A stretch of DNA of 64,000 nucleotides, taken from assembly GCA_029821875.1 (NCBI GenBank), contig JALGXW010000002.1, positions 62,001 through 126,000 of the forward strand, read 5' to 3'. The position numbers were made by a program, and so were the translations under genes. The DNA is from Candidatus Hebobacterum abditum (GTDB taxonomy: Bacteria; Armatimonadota; Hebobacteria; Hebobacterales; Hebobacteraceae). The notes below the pieces were generated by a model that was given only the letters and a program-made list of their open reading frames with translations, was not told where the DNA came from and made no database searches. This document shows, piece after piece, positions 53,626 through 62,168 of this stretch (position 1 is the stretch's first letter; the number at the start of each line of letters is the position of its first letter).

Positions 53626-53767
53626 TGACCTGAGATCGCAGTTCAGGTATTCTCGCCAGCGAATTGGGCTGCAGCCCGGGAGTTCTCAGAGGCGAGAGGT
53701 CACGAAAAGGCAGCCACGGACAAACCCATAAGTACCAGCAGCTTGCAGTGGCGGACACTGCTAGAAT

Positions 53768-53790
53768 GCCGTAACCTCCTCCATTACGGC
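53768..53790 (+). promoter_or_regulatory. Small hairpin with an anti-Shine-Dalgarno-like loop
   Basis: GCCGTAA (53768-53774) and TTACGGC (53784-53790) enclose the loop CCTCCTCCA. On the plus strand the loop is complementary to GGAGG ribosome binding sites; on the minus strand it reads as a ribosome binding site. It abuts the conserved hairpin at 53794. Confidence 0.4.
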
Positions 53791-53793
53791 GGC

Positions 53794-53863
53794 GAGTTCC
53801 GGCCCCGGTTGTAGGCTTGTACCTTATCTCCCACGGTCAGTTTGCTCTTCGGGGCCGGAACTC
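53794..53863 (+). ncRNA. Candidate structured RNA element, copy B
   Basis: Perfect 13-bp arms GAGTTCCGGCCCC (53794-53806) and GGGGCCGGAACTC (53851-53863) with a 44-base loop. Compared with copy A the closing pair changes from A-T to C-G, a covariation. The loop shares CCCAC and TCAG blocks with copy A. An extended -10 (TGCTAGAAT) ends 26 bases upstream. Alternative reading: terminator of the GH42-like gene, whose stop is 158 bases away on the minus strand. Confidence 0.35.
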
Positions 53864-54020
53864 GGACATTTGCTGGGCGCATTGCGTGCCCCGCGGACGC
53901 GGAGTCTGGGTCCCGCGCCTTCCCTGCGTCTCCCTCTGCCGATCAACCGGTAGCCCTGCAGTAGGGGCCGCGCTTCGGCCTGTGTGTCGGCGCCCGCACG
54001 CCGAGGCCCCGGCCCGTCAC

Positions 54021-56108
54021 CTAGGCTCCGCCAAAGCGCACGAGGGCGATTCCATAGATCTCGACCTCGGGTATCGCGAACTCGGCGCGAGGGCCGACCC
54101 GCTCCACGTCGAGGCCCTCGGTCACTCCGTCGAGCGCGTGCCACCGCACCTCCTCGATGCGCTTCCCATCGAGGGCCACAGAAATGCGAACATCCCTGGC
54201 CGGGACGACCTCGCCGGAGAGGTCCACGCTGTAGTTGACGGCCTGGACTATGAGGTCCCCGCTATCCGGTCGACGCATGGCGCTTATCTCGACGCTCGAA
54301 TCACCGTGCCTCCGGGCGGTCATCGCCTCTCCGGCCGCCTCCTCCACGGCCGCGACGACTCTCCCCATAGTCTCCCCTAACGGCTCCGGCCACTGCCCCT
54401 GTGCCCAGGCGGCGTGCCGCGCGTCATCTGGCTCGCGGCGTACAGTGGCGTTGTCGCTCGCCAGCCTCTCGGCATCGATCGGTACCTGCCTGAACCGAAC
54501 GGCCCCCGCCTGCCGCTGCGCCGGCCCCGGCCGGCCCCTGGGGTCTAGCACACCCACCTCGCCGAAGGAGATCACGTTGCCGCCCGCCTGCTCGTAGGCT
54601 GCCAGGGCCGCATAGGCTTCCTCGCCGAGCACGGCGGTGTTTGGCAGCACGATGGCGTGATAGTGGGTCAGCTTGTCGCGGTGCAGGTCGCGGGGAGCCA
54701 GCATCTGGTGGGCAATGCCAGCATCGGCCAGCGCGCGCGACACCTCCAGGTGATAGCTGTAGCGGCCGTAGTAGCAGGGCTGCAGTGAGGCCACGACGGC
54801 AACGTCACTCGCCATCTCGGCGCCGAGAATGTCGGGCTCGACACGCTGCAGGAGTTCGTAGACCGTCTTGGCGGCACGGTGCACGGGCTCGGGGTGCCTG
54901 GCCTCCACGCGGCGGAAGGCTGTGTGGTTTGCGAACGCCTCCGCCATTGCCAGCCGCTGGATGTTAAACAAGGCCCCTTCAGTTGGGATCGGGTTCGGCG
55001 TCTGAGGGTAGTAGGTGTAGCTCGTTGCGGCATGCGTCCGGCTGGATGCCGCGAGGACGCGTATGAGCGGCGCCATGGAGGTCCGGACCCCACCACGGGT
55101 ACCGGGCGTGTTCCGCTGGCCTCGCTCCGGACTCTCGGTGCCCGTTGCCAGCTCGCTGTACAGGAACGTGTCCACCATGCCCGCGAGCTGGATGTCGCTG
55201 CCGCTCAGGGCGGCGCTCTGGAACCCGAACCCGCCCCACAGGTTGCCGGCTATGATGAAGTCGGCATCTCGCTCTCGGCCGTGGTCCCGCAGATAGCGAT
55301 GGAATTCGGCCTCGCTCGCCCCCTGGAAGAGGATGGTCTCTGGCCAGAGCGGGTCGTCAGCATCGGCCGCAGGACCCGCCTGGGAAAGGCGGTCGATTCC
55401 GAACATCTGCTTCAGCTCGTCGGGCGTGTAGCGCGCCTCCAGGAAGTCTCGGAAGCATCTGATCGAGGCTGTCGAGTGCGCCTGCGTCAACTCAGAGTGA
55501 TCCAGGTAGATGCCGCGTATGCCGGCCTCCAGCAGGATGTTGACTATGCCCGCCATGTACTGGCGGAAGGCGGGGCTGTGCGGGCAGCCGCGCACCTCAT
55601 AGTGCCGCTCCTCAGGAGCCTCCGGCGGGATCCACACATGGCCGCCGTACACGCCGTCGGCACCTCGCTGCAGCCATTCCGACGGCTCTTCCTCGGGGCG
55701 CGTCCCGTAGAAGTCCGCGTATCGGTCCCACCAGTCCTTATCCCCCCACACGTCGGACATGATCCACCCGGTGGGGTCGGCCTCCCGCGATGTCGAGACA
55801 TTCTGGCTGACATAAGCGATGACCGTGATGCCGCTCTCGCAGGCCCTGCGCGTGTAGTCCTGAAGGCGCTTCAGTCTCTCGTCGAACTCCGACCGTTCGA
55901 GGCGGAAGGGATCCCCATGGGTGAAGCTCATCGGGTGGATGATGGAGAACGTGCCGCCGTGCGCGATGATCTGGTCGACGTTCTGCGAGCAGAAGAGCCG
56001 CATCCGACCAAACAGAAGCGGATCGGGCGGGGCTTCGCTCTCGTAAGTGCCGTGCGCCTGTTCGACAAATCGCGCAATCGCGGCCCCCAGGTTTGGGGCT
56101 TTCGACAT
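54021..56108 (-). CDS. GH42-like glycoside hydrolase with class-I-amidotransferase-like domain
   Basis: 695 residues, ATG 56108 with CAGGAGGATACC upstream. The N-terminal part is a TIM barrel: HPMSFTHGDPFRL, VIAYVSQNVSTSREADPTGW, IRGIYLDHSELTQAHS (strand followed by an Asp) and FIIAGNLWGGFGF. Near residue 480 HYHAIVLPNTAVLGEEAYAALAAY-like text and GGNVISFGEVGVLD resemble the trimerisation (class I glutamine amidotransferase-like) domain of GH42 beta-galactosidases; a small C-terminal beta domain follows. No signal peptide. The substrate and exact GH family are not set. Confidence 0.6.
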   Translation of the reverse strand: MSKAPNLGAAIARFVEQAHGTYESEAPPDPLLFGRMRLFCSQNVDQIIAHGGTFSIIHPMSFTHGDPFRLERSEFDERLKRLQDYTRRACESGITVIAYVSQNVSTSREADPTGWIMSDVWGDKDWWDRYADFYGTRPEEEPSEWLQRGADGVYGGHVWIPPEAPEERHYEVRGCPHSPAFRQYMAGIVNILLEAGIRGIYLDHSELTQAHSTASIRCFRDFLEARYTPDELKQMFGIDRLSQAGPAADADDPLWPETILFQGASEAEFHRYLRDHGRERDADFIIAGNLWGGFGFQSAALSGSDIQLAGMVDTFLYSELATGTESPERGQRNTPGTRGGVRTSMAPLIRVLAASSRTHAATSYTYYPQTPNPIPTEGALFNIQRLAMAEAFANHTAFRRVEARHPEPVHRAAKTVYELLQRVEPDILGAEMASDVAVVASLQPCYYGRYSYHLEVSRALADAGIAHQMLAPRDLHRDKLTHYHAIVLPNTAVLGEEAYAALAAYEQAGGNVISFGEVGVLDPRGRPGPAQRQAGAVRFRQVPIDAERLASDNATVRREPDDARHAAWAQGQWPEPLGETMGRVVAAVEEAAGEAMTARRHGDSSVEISAMRRPDSGDLIVQAVNYSVDLSGEVVPARDVRISVALDGKRIEEVRWHALDGVTEGLDVERVGPRAEFAIPEVEIYGIALVRFGGA

Positions 56109-56368
56109 TGAGGTATCCTCCTGTCGAATCTCGAGGGAGTGAGCGGGTGCCTGCCGGGCCCGCACGCCTATGCAGTTCAACAGCAGCGGATGCAGCCGTT
56201 CTGCACGGGACAGAAACGTCCTCTTCCTCGAGCGGGCGCCAGCAGGTCGGCGGCCGGGCTCTAGGTGCGGGGCCATGTGGCTCGGCGAAGCAGGGATTCG
56301 CGGCGTTTGGGCGGATTAGTAGGCAGGCTATGTGAAGCGCGATAACGGCTGAGAGAGGGGCCTGCATC

Positions 56369-57550
56369 ATGGACAGAGCGATCCCGTTTTCCCCTGGCTC
56401 TCGGCGGCGCGGCAGGTGCTCGCCGACTCTCACTCTACTCGTCATGGCCGCTGCCGCGGCAGCCTGGTGCTCGTCGCTGCCGGCCACCGCCCAGGAGCAG
56501 GGAGAGACCTCCACCTACGAGATCTTCCTGCTGCGGTCAAACGGCAGGCCGGCGGCGAATGCCGTAGTGCGGGTGATGGGAGACGAGGCGGAGCTCCCCC
56601 TCGCGACCGCAGACGATCTCGGGAGAGTGAAGATCGACGGGCTCGGCCCGGGCACGCCCGCCTTCTTCCTGGCCGCAAGCGTCGATAGCAGGGAGAAGGC
56701 GTTCATGCCCGTTCTTGTCGTCCCGGAGGGAACGGAGCGCACGAGCCTCAGGTTGTACCCCCCGGGGGTGGTCAGGGGTGAGCTTCTCGATGAGATGGGC
56801 AGGCCGGCTTCAGGCGTAACCGTCGACCTGTCCGGGTGGGAGTGGCTCCGCGAGCCGGAGCCGCCGGGCCGCTCTGTCACGAACGAGATGGGACGCTTCG
56901 AGATCGGGGGCCTCGTCGCCGGGGCCTACTACACGGTGAGCGCATCTGAGGAGGTGGCGCCGAGCCCCGGTCGCACGTGGCGCAGCAGTCCGTTCAGGAT
57001 AGTGGGATGGGACGGTTGGTACGACGTCGGCATATTGCTGCCGGAGGGGGAGGAGCGCGAGCCGGAACGCCCGCAAGGTGAGGTGGCAGACGCCATCGAC
57101 AGCGGTTGCGATGACGAGTGGTTTGACCTACACAGCCGGGAATGGCAGCCGGCCGTGGAGACCCATGATCCGAATCGCAACTGGGCCCCAGCGCCTGAGG
57201 CTGCCATCTGGATATGGCGGGCGGGACGGCCCGATCCCGCGGCGGAGCGATATGGCGCTACGGTTGAGTTCCGCAAGCTGTTCACGGTTCCGCCGAGCGA
57301 GACGAAGATAGTGGGCTATCTGACAATCGGCGCAGACGACTACGCGGCCGTGCGGCTCAATGGCCAATGGGTCGGCCAGACGAATCACTTCATGCGCACG
57401 GTGAGCATGGTGGTGCCGTCGGAGCTCATCCGTGCGGGGGAGAACGAACTCCGCTTCACCGTGCGCAATATCCCGAGCATGAGGCGTGACTTCTACAACC
57501 CAACCGGGGTGGCCTACAGGCTTGAGTTGATCGAACAGCCCGCCCAATGA
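56369..57550 (+). CDS. Secreted protein with carboxypeptidase-regulatory-like and galactose-binding-like domains
   Basis: 393 residues. Signal peptide about 1-42 (Ala-rich core, cleavage near ATA-QEQ). Two Ig-like repeats follow: residues ~50-125 (RSNGRPAANAVVRVMGDEAE) and ~128-215 (VVRGELLDEMGRPASGVTVDLSG, LVAGAYYTVSAS), the CarboxypepD_reg pattern. The last 130 residues (VEFRKLFTVPPSETKIVGYLTIGADDYAAVRLNGQW) are a jelly-roll like the N-terminal domains of rhamnosidases. It is probably an extracellular adhesion or binding protein. Similar repeats fill the receptor encoded 0.5 kb downstream. Confidence 0.65.
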   Translation: MDRAIPFSPGSRRRGRCSPTLTLLVMAAAAAAWCSSLPATAQEQGETSTYEIFLLRSNGRPAANAVVRVMGDEAELPLATADDLGRVKIDGLGPGTPAFFLAASVDSREKAFMPVLVVPEGTERTSLRLYPPGVVRGELLDEMGRPASGVTVDLSGWEWLREPEPPGRSVTNEMGRFEIGGLVAGAYYTVSASEEVAPSPGRTWRSSPFRIVGWDGWYDVGILLPEGEEREPERPQGEVADAIDSGCDDEWFDLHSREWQPAVETHDPNRNWAPAPEAAIWIWRAGRPDPAAERYGATVEFRKLFTVPPSETKIVGYLTIGADDYAAVRLNGQWVGQTNHFMRTVSMVVPSELIRAGENELRFTVRNIPSMRRDFYNPTGVAYRLELIEQPAQ

Positions 57551-57640
57551 ACGAGGCGCAATTGAGCTGATCGGGCGAGGAGCGCTCTGAGCGCTCCCCG
57601 CCCGCCTACTCGGACCCCCCCACCGTGTTCTGCCAGGCCC

Positions 57641-57669
57641 TTGACAGGATGTCCTCAGCCGTGTATGCT
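57641..57669 (+). promoter_or_regulatory. Promoter of the blaI-M56 operon
   Basis: TTGACA (57641-57646) and TATGCT (57664-57669) are exactly 17 bases apart, the best -35/-10 pair seen in the window. The operator dyad overlaps the -10 box and the start site. Confidence 0.7.
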
Positions 57670-57688
57670 ACTAACAATGAATTAGTAG
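57668..57688 (+). promoter_or_regulatory. BlaI operator dyad
   Basis: Perfect inverted repeat CTACTAA (57668-57674) / TTAGTAG (57682-57688) with a 7-base spacer, overlapping the -10 and +1 of the promoter and ending 20 bases before the repressor gene start. BlaI/MecI proteins bind such dyads (TACT...AGTA core) in other bacteria and repress their own promoter. Confidence 0.65.
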
Positions 57689-57708
57689 ATAGACGGGGAG
57701 CGGCAAGC

Positions 57709-58095
57709 ATGCGGAGGGGCTCGTCACGGAAGTTCGGAGACCTGGAGCTTCAGATTCTCAACGTGCTGTGGGAGCGTGGACCTTCGACAGTGAGGGGTGT
57801 GCTGGAAGCGCTCTCGGCGAGGCCGAGGCCGGCCTACACCACCGTGCTCACGATGATGCGGCTGATGCACGAGAAGGGATACCTCGACCGTTGGCGACAG
57901 GGGCGCGCCCATGTGTATCAGGCCAAACTGCGGGAGGGACCCACGAAGCGAAGCCTGCTCCGGCAGCTTGTGGGGACCGCATTTCGCGGGTCGTCCGAGG
58001 CGGCGGTCGTGGGACTGCTCCAGGATGAGGCGCTGTCTGAGAGAGAGCTGGCCCGCATCAAGAGGCTCATCGACGAGAAGGAGCGAGGAGGCTAG
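57709..58095 (+). CDS. BlaI/MecI/CopY-family repressor
   Basis: 128 residues, ATG 57709 after GGGGAG; a longer frame to 57625 overlaps the promoter and is rejected. Winged-helix domain: DLELQILNVLWERGPSTVRGVLEAL and AYTTVLTMMRLMHEKGYLDRW, with RAHVYQA in the wing, the family signature. The C-terminal helices (ELARIKRLIDEK) are the dimer arm cut by the cognate protease. It represses its own operon through the dyad at 57668. The M56 receptor starts 2 bases after its stop. Confidence 0.9.
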   Translation: MRRGSSRKFGDLELQILNVLWERGPSTVRGVLEALSARPRPAYTTVLTMMRLMHEKGYLDRWRQGRAHVYQAKLREGPTKRSLLRQLVGTAFRGSSEAAVVGLLQDEALSERELARIKRLIDEKERGG

Positions 58096-58097
58096 CC

Positions 58098-61000
58098 ATG
58101 GGCGAGCTGGGGGGAATGGTTGAGTCGTGGGGTGCACTAGCAGTGGCCGTTACCTGGCAGCTAGCTGCCCTTGCGGTGGTGGCGTGGCTGTGTGAGACAC
58201 TGTTCCGGCTACGCCACGCGCGGGCAAGGCAGTCGCTGTGGTGGTTCGTGCTCGTGGCCCCACTGCTGCTCGCGCCGGGGCGGATGATGCTGGAGCGGAG
58301 GGACGCGGTCGTGCGGGTGGCCGCTCCGGAGGCGGTGGTCCGAGTGGTCAGGTTGGAGCCGCTAGGGATTGAGCGTCCGAGGGCCGCGCCGCCCCTCGTC
58401 GACACCGGTCCGGTGGCGAGGGAGTCGGCACGGCCCGCCGCCTCGTGGTGGGACGGACCTCTGCTCACATATGCGCTCGCCGCGGCCTGGGTCCTTGGCT
58501 GTGTTTCGCTTGCGCTTCGGCTCCTCGTGGGCCACCTTCGCGTCCGCAGGATGATCGCGGCCAGCCAACCAGTGGCGGAGCAGGGCGCCCCGACCGTGCT
58601 GGCGGCCTTGCTGGCGCAGGCCAGCGTTAGTGGCGAAGTCTGTCTGCGCACGAGCGCGTCCGTTGGCGCGCCCGTGCTGTACGGGCTGCGCCCACCGAGG
58701 ATCCTGCTGCCGGAAGGCTGGGTGGAGTCGCTGTCGCCGGAGGACCTCCGAGCCCTGCTGGCGCACGAGGTGGCACACATCAAGCGCCGGGACTTCGTCG
58801 CGCAATTGCTTCAGCGTGTGGTCGAGATCCCGCTGTTCTTCCATCCGGGCGCATGGCTGGCAGGTCACCGGATCGCGTTGGCGAGAGAGGAACTCGCCGA
58901 TGCCTGGGCGCTGACGAACGGGGTCGACGCGGGCAGCTATGCACGCTCGCTTGCCGCAGCCGCCGAGCGGGCGCAGACACGTCTGAGCGTGGCGTCCGTG
59001 GGAGTGGCGGAAGGCAGGTCAACACTTCTCCGGCGGGTGGAGGCGATTGTTCGGGGCGACAGTCCCAGGCGGCTGGGCCGAGTCGTCATCGTAGCTGCTG
59101 CTGTAGTCCTTGCTACCGCGGTCGTCGGCCTCGCGGCCGCGCGCCTGGCGCCAGGCGAAACAAGGGCTGGCGTTGACGATGTGATACCGGTCCGCATTCT
59201 ACCGGTGGATCGGGCCCTCGCACCCGACCAGCTGAGGGCGGTGTTTGGCGCTGAAGGCGTGGCCATCGAGAGATTCGGATATGAGTTCCCGCAGGACCAC
59301 AGCCTGGTCTTCTACACTGAGGAGTACGTGGGTGGGAGGAAGAGAGGTGGGAGCAACAAGGTCGAGATCCATCTGCGCGGTGGGGAGCAAGCCATCCTGT
59401 TGGTCGCTCAAAGGAAGGAAGACGCTCTCGGCCTGACCTTCGCGGCCGACGGATCTTCTGCAGGTCATGTCCTCGACTCCTTCCTGGAGGGATGCGAAGG
59501 AACATCATCTGGGATGCTGGCGGACACCCGACTCGCACCCGGCAAGGCAACTCCAATCTACGTGTATGTGGCAAGCGAAGGGAACATCACCGGTTTCTCG
59601 CCCGACGATGATCCCTCCGGGATCGCGAATCGGCATGACAGGGCCCTCATCGTCTTCGCAACCGTACAGGTGGCGGGCTCGTCGGCGCGCGAGGGAGGGA
59701 TACCAGCCGAGGCTGGGGAGGTCGACCTGGGGCAGCTCGAGCAGGAGATGAGGGGGCTCGGCCTCGCGATGCTGATGTACCTGCAGGCTTCGAAAGGCGC
59801 CCTCCCTCCGACAGATGACATCGGTGAGATCCAGCGGATACTCGGGCCATATATGGAGAGCCAGGCCGTCTTCGCGCGAGAACTGCGGTACGTGATGCCG
59901 CCGGGCGTCAACGTGAGCGCTATCGAGAACCCATCTGAGACGCCATTCGCCATCGCCGACGACCATCCGACGACACGGGTATTGGTCTCCGTGAACGGCC
60001 GGGTTGACTACCGAGACAAGAACAGGGACGAACGTTCGAGGCGGATCATTGACTTCATAGTTGTCGATGACAACCGCGCGCCGATGGCCGGCGCGCACGT
60101 CCGGATGCTGGGAGATCGCCCGGAGGGGGTGCAAAGGACCGATGAGAGCGGCCGCTGCAGGGGAGTGATCGAGGGCCCGAAGACAAGCGAGGCCCACTTC
60201 CATGTGAGGAGCGCGGATGGAAGTCTGGAGAGGGTCGTGACGGTCTACTTCTCCGGCCAGCGGACAGAGAAGAAGGTGGTGTTGGGCAAGGGGGCACTGG
60301 CGAGCAACACCGTCTCCTTCTCCGGGCGTGTAGTTGACCGCCAGGGGCGCCCCGTTGCGGGCGCGAGTCTGTGGGCGTATGGCTTCCACGCGTCTCATGG
60401 TGTGGGCTTGGCGTTCCTGAGCCGGGAGATCGGCACGACCAATGCAGAAGGGAAGTTCAGGGCTGAGATCCCGCGGATGCCCGTTGGCAGCAGCGGCTGG
60501 GGCGGCGGGTGGATGGATCCGTGGATCTGCCAGGTCATTGCACACAAGCTTGGTCAGGGCTTTGGCTGGGCAGAGGCGGAAGGGGATTCAGCGATTACGG
60601 GCCTCAGGATCTCCCTGGCTCCCGCCGACGGCCTGCGCGGGACTGTCAGGGACAAGGACGACGCGCTCCTCCCGAACGTGCTCGTGCAGGTGGAAGAGAT
60701 CGAAGTGGCTGGCAAGTCGCTTCTGTTCGAGGGCGTGGCCACGCTTCCGCCCTGGCTGGAGACGCGCACGAACGACGGGGGGCGATTCGTGCTGGATGAT
60801 CTACCCGCGGACGCCACCGTGAAGCTGGGCGTTTCGACATGCGGCGCGGGCGAAGGCTACCGCGCTGACCAGATGGGGCCTGATCTCGGCGAGATCAAGC
60901 TGGCCGAGCAGAGCGGCGAGTTGGACATCCAGCTCGTCCAACAGCCCGTGATCAGTGGCGTGCTGCTGACACCCGAGGGAGAGCCGGCGGCTGGCGTGGA

Positions 61001-62168
61001 GGTGGAACTCAACGGCGCGATCAAAGGCGAACCCCACTCGACCTTCGGGCACAATGCGTTCACCGACGAGGAGGGCCACTACCGATTCGCACTCTCGGTA
61101 GCCGGGACCTGGACGATCTCGGTCGCCGACACGAGGTTCTCAGGTGTGTTGGCCAGGGAGTTGAAGGTGGACCTCGGAGAGCAGGTCACCCTTCCGACGA
61201 CGGTCTTGCAGAAAAGTGTGATCATCCGGGGCCGCGTTCTCGATGCGGCAACAGGGGCGCCGGTGCCGAACGTCCACGTGAGATGCCGCTCAACCGAGCT
61301 ATCGGCGCCAGCCGGCCCGCTGACGACGGAAACAGGAGCAACAACAGGACCGAACGGCAGCTTTGAGGTTGGCGGTCCCCCGGGAAGGGACGTGCTGTCA
61401 TATAGCGGTCCGCCCAAAGGCTATACGTGGAATCACGCAGTGAAGAAGGAAACGCGCGACGGCAGACGCCAGGTCGAAGTCACCGAGGACCCGGCCAAGC
61501 CAAGCCATCGGGTCCTCACGGTAGAGCCAGGCGAGGCCCTCAGCGGCCTGGACCTCTTCGTTACGCGAGAGGCCGAAGTCACGGGCGTGGTGCTCGGACC
61601 GGACGGCCGCCCTTGGCAGCCCAAGAGCTTTGAGCGAGGAGGCTACGTGCATGCGGACCTCGACCGAGAGGTCGTGACTAGCACGAGTTATCCTCCACTG
61701 GGGAGCCGCGTGGAGCGAGACGGCACCTTCTCCGCAAGGTACTTCTACGCTGGCGTGCCGGTCGTGCTCATGGTAGTGGATGAGGAAGGCGGTCTTGGTG
61801 GCGCGGCGCGCTTCACGCCGGAACTCGGAATGCCGACCCAGGTCACCATCCGCCTGAGCCCGACGGCCACCGTCGCAGGCCGCGTCGTGATGCCCGATGG
61901 CACTCCTGCAGTTGGCGCCGCTGTCGGCATGGGATGTGTCATAGCCGCCATCGCCGATGAGCAGGGACGTTTTGCCATGAGGCGAGGCATCGCGGATCTG
62001 CCTCTATCCGTGACGGTCTACCTGCCTGGATCACCGCGTGAGAGCGAAGGGGGCCCATGGCCGGAGTACCGGGCGGAGAGTGAGCGGTTTGAGATCGGCC
62101 CGGGAGAGAAGACGTATGACGTCGGCGACATCGTCCTCGAGCCGTACGAGTACCCCGAGACGGACTAG
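58098..62168 (+). CDS. Giant BlaR1-type M56 peptidase receptor with CarboxypepD_reg repeats
   Basis: 1356 residues. The first about 350 form the M56 part: hydrophobic segments about 10-32, 45-62, 124-144 and 335-360, with zinc site HEVAHIKRRD (His223, Glu224, His227) and a third ligand likely in REELADAWAL (Glu264 region). The rest is extracytoplasmic. A middle region (about 360-650) has no clear family; then about seven Ig-like regulatory repeats start near residues 651, 739, 845, 952, 1041, 1160 and 1258 (e.g. GRVVDRQGRPVAGASL, ISGVLLTPEGEPAAGVEV, TVAGRVVMPDGTPAVGAAV). Classical BlaR1 has a penicillin-binding sensor of about 260 residues instead. It should sense something outside and cleave BlaI. 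Confidence 0.85.
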   Translation: MGELGGMVESWGALAVAVTWQLAALAVVAWLCETLFRLRHARARQSLWWFVLVAPLLLAPGRMMLERRDAVVRVAAPEAVVRVVRLEPLGIERPRAAPPLVDTGPVARESARPAASWWDGPLLTYALAAAWVLGCVSLALRLLVGHLRVRRMIAASQPVAEQGAPTVLAALLAQASVSGEVCLRTSASVGAPVLYGLRPPRILLPEGWVESLSPEDLRALLAHEVAHIKRRDFVAQLLQRVVEIPLFFHPGAWLAGHRIALAREELADAWALTNGVDAGSYARSLAAAAERAQTRLSVASVGVAEGRSTLLRRVEAIVRGDSPRRLGRVVIVAAAVVLATAVVGLAAARLAPGETRAGVDDVIPVRILPVDRALAPDQLRAVFGAEGVAIERFGYEFPQDHSLVFYTEEYVGGRKRGGSNKVEIHLRGGEQAILLVAQRKEDALGLTFAADGSSAGHVLDSFLEGCEGTSSGMLADTRLAPGKATPIYVYVASEGNITGFSPDDDPSGIANRHDRALIVFATVQVAGSSAREGGIPAEAGEVDLGQLEQEMRGLGLAMLMYLQASKGALPPTDDIGEIQRILGPYMESQAVFARELRYVMPPGVNVSAIENPSETPFAIADDHPTTRVLVSVNGRVDYRDKNRDERSRRIIDFIVVDDNRAPMAGAHVRMLGDRPEGVQRTDESGRCRGVIEGPKTSEAHFHVRSADGSLERVVTVYFSGQRTEKKVVLGKGALASNTVSFSGRVVDRQGRPVAGASLWAYGFHASHGVGLAFLSREIGTTNAEGKFRAEIPRMPVGSSGWGGGWMDPWICQVIAHKLGQGFGWAEAEGDSAITGLRISLAPADGLRGTVRDKDDALLPNVLVQVEEIEVAGKSLLFEGVATLPPWLETRTNDGGRFVLDDLPADATVKLGVSTCGAGEGYRADQMGPDLGEIKLAEQSGELDIQLVQQPVISGVLLTPEGEPAAGVEVELNGAIKGEPHSTFGHNAFTDEEGHYRFALSVAGTWTISVADTRFSGVLARELKVDLGEQVTLPTTVLQKSVIIRGRVLDAATGAPVPNVHVRCRSTELSAPAGPLTTETGATTGPNGSFEVGGPPGRDVLSYSGPPKGYTWNHAVKKETRDGRRQVEVTEDPAKPSHRVLTVEPGEALSGLDLFVTREAEVTGVVLGPDGRPWQPKSFERGGYVHADLDREVVTSTSYPPLGSRVERDGTFSARYFYAGVPVVLMVVDEEGGLGGAARFTPELGMPTQVTIRLSPTATVAGRVVMPDGTPAVGAAVGMGCVIAAIADEQGRFAMRRGIADLPLSVTVYLPGSPRESEGGPWPEYRAESERFEIGPGEKTYDVGDIVLEPYEYPETD

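Larger units (their letters stand above)
53586..54020. other. Intergenic region with promoter and RNA structure, no gene seen
   Basis: Holds the AraC promoter (53596-53625), a nested palindrome (TCTCGCC 53651-53657 with GGCGAGA 53691-53697, enclosing the perfect 12-bp palindrome GGGCTGCAGCCC at 53666-53677), an extended -10-like TGCTAGAAT (53759-53767), the small hairpin 53768-53790, and the conserved hairpin 53794-53863. From 53864 to 54020 I see nothing else. Confidence 0.5.

Noticed and set aside
53666-53677. Perfect palindrome GGGCTGCAGCCC as a separate attachment site
   Set aside because: It lies inside a larger stem at an AraC promoter and has no integrase gene nearby; an operator is more likely.
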